Shown in pieces: positions 48,338 to 54,215 of a stretch of 64,000 bases of DNA (its first letter is position 1; each line of letters opens with the position of its first letter). The stretch is from Nocardioides kribbensis (GTDB lineage Bacteria; Actinomycetota; Actinomycetes; Propionibacteriales; Nocardioidaceae), in the NCBI RefSeq assembly GCF_015070375.1, contig NZ_JADCLL010000005.1, forward strand, positions 124,001-188,000, written 5' to 3'. The translations under genes were made by a program, and so were the position numbers. The notes below the pieces were generated by a model, which saw only the letters and a list, made by a program, of their open reading frames with translations, had not been told where the DNA came from and did not search any database.

Positions 48338-49285
48338 GTGGAGTACTTCATGGATCTGGTGGATCTCGCTGCGGATCTTGCGCACGGAGTGGGTGGCGTC
48401 GATCGAGTGTCATTGTTCGGTAGCCGAAAGTACCCCGGCAAGGTCCGTTCGGACGTAGATCTGCTTGTGTCGGGACCAGCAAGCGGCGACGTGCTTGTCG
48501 ACTTTCGTGAGTCGAGCCGTCAGTACCAGCCCCTCGACCTGTGGCTTGAGCAAGGCGGCTCAGCGTTCAGCGTGGTCAACGGGAGCATGCTTGCAGTCGA
48601 GAATCTGAGTCTCATCGACCTCTTCCCGGTCGCAGATCTAGATCGATTGGGGGGCCTCCGGCGTCAGCGGTTCCGTGACGACTACGAGTACGCGATGTCA
48701 ATGGCGCCGCTTCCGCGGGCTGCTGTGCCCGTCCGCCAAGACAACCTGCTCGTCACTCGAAGGCTTCCGTCGATCCTGGAGGACGATCTCTCCTTGTCCG
48801 CTCAAGTCGTCGTGGACGTCGTCCGCAACGCCATAACTGCGGCGACCCGGATGCGCGGGGACGGCAACGCAAAGCGTGGCAAGGGGAGCCACGTGACGCT
48901 GTCCGTGGAGTACGACCTACAAAACCTGATGGAGCTGGTCCTTGCTTCGTTTCTTCCGATCAGCCGGGAGCCATTCGTGGTAAAAGTCTCAGGTGCCAAG
49001 AGGTCAGCCGACTTTGCGTTGGCCGACTCACGGATCGCGGTGGAACTGAAGTTTGCGAAAGACGGCTCGGAGCTTTCAGCAGAGTTGAAGGACGCGCATG
49101 CGGTATTGGAGGAGTACCTCCGGCATCCGGGTGTGGAAGTCGCTCTCGGGATCATCGCGATCGCGGAGGATGTGAGGGCCGACGTAAATGACATCGAGTC
49201 CTGGACGGCTTCTCGCGGGCATCGCGTCGCGTTAATGCGCGTGGTGCAAGTCCCTCGGGCGCTCATGCATGCCTTCGGGACGTAG
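48338..49285 (+). CDS. Nucleotidyltransferase / PD-(D/E)XK nuclease fusion protein
   Basis: Protein of 315 residues from GTG 48338. The start is chosen because TACTCT lies 6 nt upstream (leaderless pattern) and residues before it look non-coding; an ATG at 48221 would add 39. The N-terminal minimal nucleotidyltransferase motif is G28-S29-x9-D39-x-D41 (LFGSRKYPGKVRSDVDLLV). The middle is helical. The C-terminal domain has D225-x10-E236-L-K238 (ADFALADSRIAVELKFAK), a PD-(D/E)XK-like active site, followed by a helix/strand pattern (AHAVLEEYLRHPGVEVALGI). Separate nucleotidyltransferases occur in toxin-antitoxin and abortive-infection systems; the fusion to a nuclease-like domain is not one I recognise. 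Defence is an inference from the domains and the neighbouring integrase. Confidence 0.7.
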   Translation: MEYFMDLVDLAADLAHGVGGVDRVSLFGSRKYPGKVRSDVDLLVSGPASGDVLVDFRESSRQYQPLDLWLEQGGSAFSVVNGSMLAVENLSLIDLFPVADLDRLGGLRRQRFRDDYEYAMSMAPLPRAAVPVRQDNLLVTRRLPSILEDDLSLSAQVVVDVVRNAITAATRMRGDGNAKRGKGSHVTLSVEYDLQNLMELVLASFLPISREPFVVKVSGAKRSADFALADSRIAVELKFAKDGSELSAELKDAHAVLEEYLRHPGVEVALGIIAIAEDVRADVNDIESWTASRGHRVALMRVVQVPRALMHAFGT

Positions 49286-49401
49286 GCAAGGCCGCGCCCT
49301 CGGCTCGCTGGCAAGGCAGGCCTTCGGCTCGCTCACTGACGCGGTACCGGGCCCTAGTGGAGGTCCGAACCAGGGTCGGGCGAGAGCGGAAAGGCGGCGA
49401 T

Positions 49402-49522
49402 ATGACCCACCTACGAAACCCGCGGGGTTCGGCAGGCGCCCAAGGTTACTGAGTACATCGCTGACCAGGCGCTCGATGCATCCAAGCCGTACGTCTACAT
49501 GGCCCATCTGCTCGAGGCATAG
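49402..49522 (+). pseudogene. Possible frameshifted small gene (about 39 codons)
   Basis: ATG 49402 follows AAAGGCGG at about 4 nt but reaches a stop after 16 codons. If one C of CCC at 49406-49408 is removed, the frame reads MTTYETRGVRQAPKVTEYIA and continues to LDASKPYVYMAHLLEA, stopping at 49522. This looks like a real short protein or the end of a decayed gene. The remaining DNA between 49,286 and 49,572 holds no other recognisable gene. Confidence 0.3.
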
Positions 49523-49572
49523 CATCGGCGGGCGCCGCTTCCCCAGCCGACGTCCGCCGATGCACTGCTAGA

Positions 49573-49767
49573 TCAGCCCTGCTCCCTCAGGGTGCCCTTC
49601 GGGTTGCGGGCGGCCTGGGCGGGCGTGACGAACTGCCCGTTGCCAGCGTTCCGGTAGTGCGTCCCGGAACTGCGGTTGGCGCCGGTCTCACGGACCGACG
49701 TCTTGGGATGACGAGCCGCGGCGGCGTTGCTGATGTATCGCCCGGAGATCGAGCTGCGGTTAGCCAC
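49573..49767 (-). CDS. Small basic protein with internal duplication (SGRY type)
   Basis: Protein of 64 residues from GTG 49767, with an excellent AAGGAGG (49773-49779) 5 nt upstream. It contains two copies of one motif: SGRYISNAAAARHPKTSVRE (N-terminal) and NGQFVTPAQAARNPKGTLRE (C-terminal), joined by NRSSGTHYRNAG. It is basic and lacks hydrophobic segments, so it may bind nucleic acid or another protein. Similar SGRY proteins are annotated only as hypothetical in actinobacteria, to my knowledge. The gene has its own promoter-like element (49920-49949) that copies the one in front of the upstream sigma-like gene. A 54-residue protein encoded just upstream carries a related SGRY-like motif. 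Confidence 0.8.
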   Translation of the reverse strand: MANRSSISGRYISNAAAARHPKTSVRETGANRSSGTHYRNAGNGQFVTPAQAARNPKGTLREQG

Positions 49768-49768
49768 T

Positions 49769-49786
49769 AGGTCCTCCTTAGGACCT
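49769..49786 (-). promoter_or_regulatory. Hairpin over the Shine-Dalgarno of the SGRY protein gene
   Basis: AGGTCC (49769-49774) and GGACCT (49781-49786) form a 6-bp stem on the leader RNA. The Shine-Dalgarno AAGGAGG spans the loop and one arm. Folding would partly hide the ribosome site, so translation may be regulated. Confidence 0.4.
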
Positions 49787-49919
49787 CGTGCAGGAACTCA
49801 TCGAGTAGTCTTCTCGCTGCTACCCGTGATGGCTCTTCGACTGGCTCCTGCTGGTTGGAGAGCCACACATTTTGTGGGGCTCTATCAGTTGGTCGTTCTG
49901 ACCGCCTGACATCTCTGTG

Positions 49920-49949
49920 TAAGTGCCGAAGTGCCGGTTACCCCCCGGA
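49920..49949 (-). promoter_or_regulatory. Sigma-module promoter-like element B
   Basis: Read on the minus strand: TCCGGGGGG-TAAC, 10 nt, GCACTTA. It matches 22 of 30 positions of element A (50940-50969), with identical spacing, and both have an A-rich tract just upstream. It overlaps the last codons of the 54-residue gene and points at the SGRY protein gene about 150 nt downstream. Confidence 0.55.
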
Positions 49950-50102
49950 TTTCTTCGGACTTTTTGTCGCGTACCGGCCACTCGCCGCGTTGGCCACAAT
50001 GCGCCGAGACACGTCGTCGGACACCGTCCGCCTCGCCGCCTTGGCTGAGCGCGTGCCGAGCGAGCTCCGCTCGACCTGCGCCTTGATGTTCTTGCTTGTC
50101 AC
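49938..50102 (-). CDS. Small basic protein (54 aa) coupled to the sigma-like gene
   Basis: The GTG start overlaps the stop of the sigma-like gene (GTGA, 50099-50102), and AAGGAG lies 5 nt upstream, so translation is coupled. The product is 54 residues, strongly basic, starting MTSKNIKAQVERSSLGTRSA and ending with SRRIVANAASGRYATKSPKK then SGG. The ANAASGRYATKSPK part resembles the repeat of the SGRY protein encoded next. There is no membrane helix. It could be an anti-sigma or cofactor, or a DNA-binding partner; this is inference from the coupling only. Confidence 0.65.
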   Translation of the reverse strand: MTSKNIKAQVERSSLGTRSAKAARRTVSDDVSRRIVANAASGRYATKSPKKSGG

Positions 50103-50806
50103 CCCAACTCCTTCCGCGGAAGACTCTCGCGCGCACGCGCGAGCATCCGCTCCACCGCCTTGGTAGAAACCCCCAGAACACGTGCAATGTCGGGCTGCGT
50201 GTAGCCCTCTGCCGTCATGACCATGGCCCTACGAACCCGCCGGTCGGTGATCTCAGCCATGGCCTGCGAGGAAACGATCGCCGCGATGACTCGCCGGTCG
50301 ACCGGCGACGTGTGCTCGGTGTAGAAGTCCATCTCCAACACGTCGTCGGTGTAGCCGTGCAGCCAGTCGGAGTCCAGGTCGTCCAAGAAGTCTCGGTAGA
50401 TGTTCGGAAACTGGAAGACGCACTGACCGATGAAGAAAGTGCGGAGCGAGGCACCCTTGGTCGGGTCCCACCGGCGCTTCATCAGCACCTTCTCCCGGAA
50501 ATAGTTGAGGGCCATGGCCACTGTGTAGTTGGCCAGGCCCTCGATCTCCTGCTGGGTGAAGTCCCGCTCCAGGACTCGCAGCCCGAAGCCCTTCTGCTTG
50601 CATCGCTCGAACATGATCTTCTTGGCGATCCAGCTCTTCAGCACGGCGTAGCCGTACTTGGCGAGCTCGTTGGCGAAGTAGTCGTAGAGGTCCCCCTCGT
50701 ACTTCGCCAACGCCAGCGCCGTCACAAGGTCGACGTCGCCCTGGAGCCGGTCGACGCTGTCAGCCAGGTCCTGGTGGTCAGACTCAACCAGCCATGCCTC
50801 GGGCAC
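50099..50806 (-). CDS. Divergent sigma-70-like factor (possible N-terminal frameshift)
   Basis: The open frame from GTG 50806 (GAGGG 5 nt upstream) gives 235 residues. A region-2-like part (about 85-140) includes MKRRWDPTKGASLRTFFIGQ and CVFQFPNIYRDFLDDLDSDW. The C-terminal region-4-like helix-turn-helix is MTAEGYTQPDIARVLGVSTK followed by AVERMLARARESL. The best start signal is further upstream: AGGAGA 5 nt before ATG 50885. That frame leaves the gene unless one G of the G6 run (50854-50859) is removed; then it reads MAAKSEREPGEPGRFGEPLQ and joins the main frame. It heads a module with two small proteins and carries promoter-like element A, which matches element B downstream, so it may drive its own promoter. 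Confidence 0.7.
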   Translation of the reverse strand: MPEAWLVESDHQDLADSVDRLQGDVDLVTALALAKYEGDLYDYFANELAKYGYAVLKSWIAKKIMFERCKQKGFGLRVLERDFTQQEIEGLANYTVAMALNYFREKVLMKRRWDPTKGASLRTFFIGQCVFQFPNIYRDFLDDLDSDWLHGYTDDVLEMDFYTEHTSPVDRRVIAAIVSSQAMAEITDRRVRRAMVMTAEGYTQPDIARVLGVSTKAVERMLARARESLPRKELG

Positions 50807-50939
50807 CTGGTCCCTCGGATGACGTTGTAGTGGCTCGCCGAAGCGTCCGGGCTCCCCCCGGCTCGCGCTCCGACTTCGCAGCCATGCGTCTCTCCTCATC
50901 GGGCAACGGCAGCTCGCAAGCTCCCTGTCGTTCCCCTCT

Positions 50940-50969
50940 TAAGTGCAGCCCCGGCCGTTTCCCCCCGGA
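50940..50969 (-). promoter_or_regulatory. Sigma-module promoter-like element A
   Basis: Read on the minus strand: TCCGGGGGG-AAAC, 10 nt, GCACTTA, ending about 55 nt before ATG 50885 of the sigma-like gene. An A-rich stretch (CGAAAAAGATCGAGAAAG) lies directly upstream, as also found at element B. The shared bipartite layout suggests recognition by one sigma factor, possibly the product of this gene. Confidence 0.55.
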
Positions 50970-51084
50970 CTTTCTCGATCTTTTTCGATAGGTCTATGAC
51001 CTGCACTCTCAGTGTGGCGCCCGCCTCCGACACTCCGCTAACGGCCGTCGCTTGTCGTCTCCGACGAGGGAGCGGGGCTAGTCA

Positions 51085-51100
51085 GAGGTGACGTCACCTC
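51085..51100. promoter_or_regulatory. Perfect 16-bp palindrome, operator-like
   Basis: GAGGTGACGTCACCTC is a perfect palindrome about 115 bp upstream of promoter-like element A. It has the size of a dimeric repressor site. It is not related to the core hairpin repeats apart from the central ACGT. Confidence 0.4.
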
Positions 51101-51360
51101 AGCGGATGCTTAGACGACCGGCCTACGAGCGACGCCGACCGCATGGTTGGAACATGAATGCCGTGCGGCCGTTCCTGGTCTCGTAGCGCTCAGGCACCCG
51201 AGGACACGCCCGCTCATGTGCCATGTGAGTGCGCTTCGACTCGCGCCGACTGGCGGCGGAGTGACGCACCGTCGTGACCCGTGCAAGTTGATTCGGTTGT
51301 TGTACTCGCAGACCCAGAACCTAACGGCCTTCCGCGGAGATCCACTCCTTGTGGGCGCGC

Positions 51361-51813
51361 TCAGTCACTGTGCTTTTGGGACAACTCCTCAGCGAAGTCT
51401 GCCGCGCTCATCCACCTCACTTGGTGGCGTTCGCAGGCTTCGCGGACCGCGATGTCGTCGCTGACCACTGTGTAGACCTCACCAACGAGGAGCTGACTGC
51501 GCTGCTTGGCAGCGTCTAGGGCGCATGCGACGAGAAGCGGGTCGGCCGCGCCTTCGCCCGCGTACAGGTCGATGAGTTCGAAGCCGTCAGTCGGGACCTG
51601 GTTCATCACCACTTTGAGGTGCCGAAGAACCGTCGGGGTGGGCCTGTACTCGAGAGGCGACAGGTCGTACCTGGTCGCGTATTGGCCAGCTTCGTGGATT
51701 ACCTCGGAAGGCAGCCGCACCACTCTTCGGAACTCATTGGACGTTCGCATGGCTGGGGGGAAACGGAAGAGGGCGTTGTTGTCTACGAGGTAGAGCGGGA
51801 TGTCGCCGATCAT
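51361..51813 (-). CDS. PIN-domain protein (DUF4411-like toxin candidate)
   Basis: Protein of 150 residues with a PIN fold. Acidic residues expected for the metal site are D11 (YLVDNNALF), E37 or E41 (PSEVIHEA), D91 (GAADPLLVACAL) and D119 (VVSDDIAVREA). The pattern and length fit DUF4411-type PIN proteins, which often pair with ImmA/IrrE-family partners. Its ATG overlaps the stop of the upstream ImmA-like gene (ATGA, 51810-51813). PIN toxins cut RNA; this one is probably held in check by the partner. Target unknown. Confidence 0.8.
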   Translation of the reverse strand: MIGDIPLYLVDNNALFRFPPAMRTSNEFRRVVRLPSEVIHEAGQYATRYDLSPLEYRPTPTVLRHLKVVMNQVPTDGFELIDLYAGEGAADPLLVACALDAAKQRSQLLVGEVYTVVSDDIAVREACERHQVRWMSAADFAEELSQKHSD

Positions 51814-53015
51814 GTGGCAGCCACCAGATCACGTATCTCGGAGGCTGACAGGTGATTCAGGCAAACGCTGCGCCGGAACTCACCAACGTCAATCCGACCC
51901 GAGCCAAGTTGGCTGAGCATGCGGGAGAAGTACTCCGGGCCGCAGTACCTCCTGACGGCGTTGATCGCTTTGGCTTGGCCGGCAAGTGGCTTCTTCTCGC
52001 GTTCGCGCCACGCCTGAGCCAAGTCGTCGAGCCAGGCGTCGGCGGTTTCGCGGTCGATGAGACCCAGCCTCCAGGCGCGCATCACGAACGCAGATGGTGT
52101 GACCTTGTACGCGTCGGCGTACGTGCGGGCCGCCGCCAGGTCAGGCACCGACAGTCGTTTGACCTCGCCGCGGGGCATGAGAACTTCGCCGGCGACCTCG
52201 TACTCGCGCTTCATGTCGCCGTCGCCGGTCTTGTCTTCGAACGTGACGGGCGTAAAGGTGCCGTAGGCGATGAGGGTCGCAAGGAGCACCATCGTGAAGA
52301 TCTTCCGCCCTGCGGGTTCGAAGTCGCCTTCATCGCCCGACGCCAGGAACAGGTACGGAATCTTGATGTCCTTGACCGTGAGCCCGGAGAACTTGACGCC
52401 TGGCGGGACCCTCTGAAGCATGTAGCCGGGCTGGTTGCGCGAAACGAATACCTGCTGAGCCTCGAAGCGTTCGATGAGGTAGTCGAACGCGCGCTCTTTC
52501 TTGCCGTGGGCATGCAGTTCAGCAAGTGTGAACCCCAGGGCGGCGCGGAGGATGTTGGCGTCTTCCACCACTGAGCGCTTGGACTTGGCCGGCTTGCCGA
52601 GGCAGCTGACGACCTTATTTCTCTCCAGGCCAGGGTCGAGTCGTTTGAGGTGTTGCTGCTTGCGGAGTAGGTCTTTGACGATGAGCTCAACGTCAGCCAA
52701 CTGCACCTCGTGCCGGGAGTTCATCGAGAACGCCTGCTTGGAGGTACCCCTAAGCAATAGCGCAATCTTCCGCTTCACCTGAGCGCGGATGTACTCGAGC
52801 GGGGCGAAGAACAGCGTCCAAGGGATGTCGGCGGCGCGGGCGTGGTGCACTAGGTCAGCCCAGTTGATGTGGCCATCCTCGCCGGCGTGGCGGATGTCGG
52901 CGTAGGCGCGACGGTGTGAGTTGCCGAAGAGCAGTTCGAACCCGGTTCGGGAGATGGGGACGGCTTCGCCGTTGAGCATCACAAGCAACTCGTCGCTCGT
53001 ATCGGGGTGGGTCAC
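51810..53015 (-). CDS. ImmA/IrrE-like protein lacking HExxH (antitoxin candidate)
   Basis: Protein of 401 residues from GTG 53015. The layout matches the long ImmA/IrrE group: an N-terminal region where XRE-type regulators have their helix-turn-helix (residues 1-75, weak here), then ALGFTLAELHAHGKKERAFD and IPYLFLASGDEGDFEPAGRK. A helix at about 238-255 follows, where active members have F-T-L-A-H-E-L-x-H. Here it reads KIFTMVLLATLIAYG, so the zinc-binding His and Glu are gone. The downstream REYEVAGEVLMP (about 270-282) and the TPSAFVMRAWRLGLI helix are kept. It is therefore probably a non-catalytic relative acting as binding partner or antitoxin of the coupled PIN protein. Confidence 0.7.
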   Translation of the reverse strand: MTHPDTSDELLVMLNGEAVPISRTGFELLFGNSHRRAYADIRHAGEDGHINWADLVHHARAADIPWTLFFAPLEYIRAQVKRKIALLLRGTSKQAFSMNSRHEVQLADVELIVKDLLRKQQHLKRLDPGLERNKVVSCLGKPAKSKRSVVEDANILRAALGFTLAELHAHGKKERAFDYLIERFEAQQVFVSRNQPGYMLQRVPPGVKFSGLTVKDIKIPYLFLASGDEGDFEPAGRKIFTMVLLATLIAYGTFTPVTFEDKTGDGDMKREYEVAGEVLMPRGEVKRLSVPDLAAARTYADAYKVTPSAFVMRAWRLGLIDRETADAWLDDLAQAWREREKKPLAGQAKAINAVRRYCGPEYFSRMLSQLGSGRIDVGEFRRSVCLNHLSASEIRDLVAAT

Positions 53016-53291
53016 GCTAGCGCCTAATCGGAGTCGGAAAGTCCACCGATTCCGGCCGATAGGTCTCGAGCCTTTGGTGGCGCCGTCTTCGGCGATTCTA
53101 TGTAATCACCGAATAGGGACACCCGCGACCGGTTCCGAGCAGGAGGCGTCCCTAGAGCCGGCCAGCCCCGTTGCGCCCTACGCTCCGCTCTCCACCCGGG
53201 GTCGCCGCCGGAACGTCCGGATGTGGCGGACAGACGCGGTCCTGGGCGCATGTGGAGTTGGAATGTCGGTGGCCTGCGAGATCGTCATCCC

Positions 53292-53795
53292 ATGAACGAA
53301 TGGTTGGAGCCCATCAGCGCTGCTGGAACCCTCGTGGCAATCGGAACCTCGCTGTTCCTCCTCGCTCAGGGCCAGCGCGATCGCCGCGAAGCAGCGAATG
53401 ATCGAAGGCGCGAGCAAGCGTCGCGCGTGACGTGTTGGGCGGAATGGAAGTCAGATTTGGACGGCGCGACCTTCGCTCAGCCCTCTTGTCCATCGATCCG
53501 TGTCAGGAACGCGTCGGATGCTGCCGTGTATGAGGTCTTCGTCGACTTCGTCAGCCCCGCCGACGGGAACACGATTCGGGCTGACATTGGTGCGGTCGGA
53601 CCGGGTGCCACTGCGGAGTGGATCTATGTCGAGCCGTTTAGCGCCGATGACTGGGTCCCCGACGCTCTTCTCCCGAAGGTCTACTTCCGAGATGCAGGTG
53701 GTCAGACATGGAAGCGCACAGCTCGCGGGATGCTCGTTGTGGATCCCGGGCCGGGGTCCGACGGTCCCGTGAGGCAGCTTCCCCGACAGGGATAG
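53292..53795 (+). CDS. Hypothetical membrane-anchored protein (167 aa)
   Basis: Protein of 167 residues from ATG 53292. A single N-terminal helix (ISAAGTLVAIGTSLFLLA) is followed by a very charged Arg/Gln stretch (QGQRDRREAANDRRREQASR), giving an N-out/C-in anchor. The C-terminal part is beta-rich (PSIRVRNASDAAVYEVFVDF, GAVGPGATAEWIYVEPF) and resembles small proteins often found in phage or island regions of actinobacteria. No catalytic residues are recognised. It is divergent from the ImmA-like gene, with 276 bp between the starts. Confidence 0.65.
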   Translation: MNEWLEPISAAGTLVAIGTSLFLLAQGQRDRREAANDRRREQASRVTCWAEWKSDLDGATFAQPSCPSIRVRNASDAAVYEVFVDFVSPADGNTIRADIGAVGPGATAEWIYVEPFSADDWVPDALLPKVYFRDAGGQTWKRTARGMLVVDPGPGSDGPVRQLPRQG

Positions 53796-54203
53796 GCGGT
53801 GGAAGGACGCATCCGCGAAACCTCGCATCGCGGGATGGCTTAGCCGTTCGCCGACTCTTGGATTCGTGCGGATCGGGTCACCAGAGCAAAGGGGGGCTCG
53901 TGCTCAGGCTAAGACCGCTCAAAGGCCACGACCCATACTCCGATCGAAGCTCGACTCTAAGTATGAGTGCATGAACCGGGCAGAGCGATGCCGTCGACTA
54001 CCGCTACGACTACAGGTCGTCTGGTCACTATCGCTGACTTCGTATTGCCGGTGTCCACTACGGCCCAAGTCCGACCCAGCGGTCCAGACAGGCGGGTCCG
54101 AGGACTAGTCGGCAGGTAGTTGACATTTGACCCGCGTCCTGTGAAGGGCCGTTGGAGGGATGCTTGCCGTGATGAGAGCTTACTTCCGGGGGTTCCGTAG
54201 GCA
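53796..54203. other. Intergenic region before the CBS-HEPN gene
   Basis: About 408 bp without a supported gene. It contains an overlapping pair of -35-like hexamers (TTGACA at 54119-54124 and TTGACC at 54126-54131) without a convincing -10. GC content drops here toward that of the CBS-HEPN gene. Confidence 0.5.
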
Positions 54204-54209
54204 TAGAGT
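54204..54209 (+). promoter_or_regulatory. Putative -10 (TAGAGT) of the CBS-HEPN gene, leaderless
   Basis: TAGAGT ends 6 nt before ATG 54216, the same arrangement as at lipA. No Shine-Dalgarno is present. Confidence 0.5.
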
Positions 54210-54215
54210 GGCCGC

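Larger units (their letters stand above)
50886..51360. other. Long intergenic region upstream of the sigma-like module
   Basis: 475 bp without a convincing gene. It holds promoter-like element A (50940-50969) and a perfect 16-bp palindrome (51085-51100). Short open frames between 51,147 and 51,475 have no start signals or coding look and overlap the PIN gene in antisense. Confidence 0.6.

Noticed and set aside
49769..49937. Possible riboswitch in the 150-nt leader of the SGRY gene
   Set aside because: Only one short stem over the Shine-Dalgarno was seen, with no recognised riboswitch fold.
50784..50885. Independent 33-residue leader peptide before the sigma-like gene
   Set aside because: It has a good ribosome site, but removing one G in its G6 run joins it naturally to the sigma-like frame, so a broken N-terminus is the simpler explanation.
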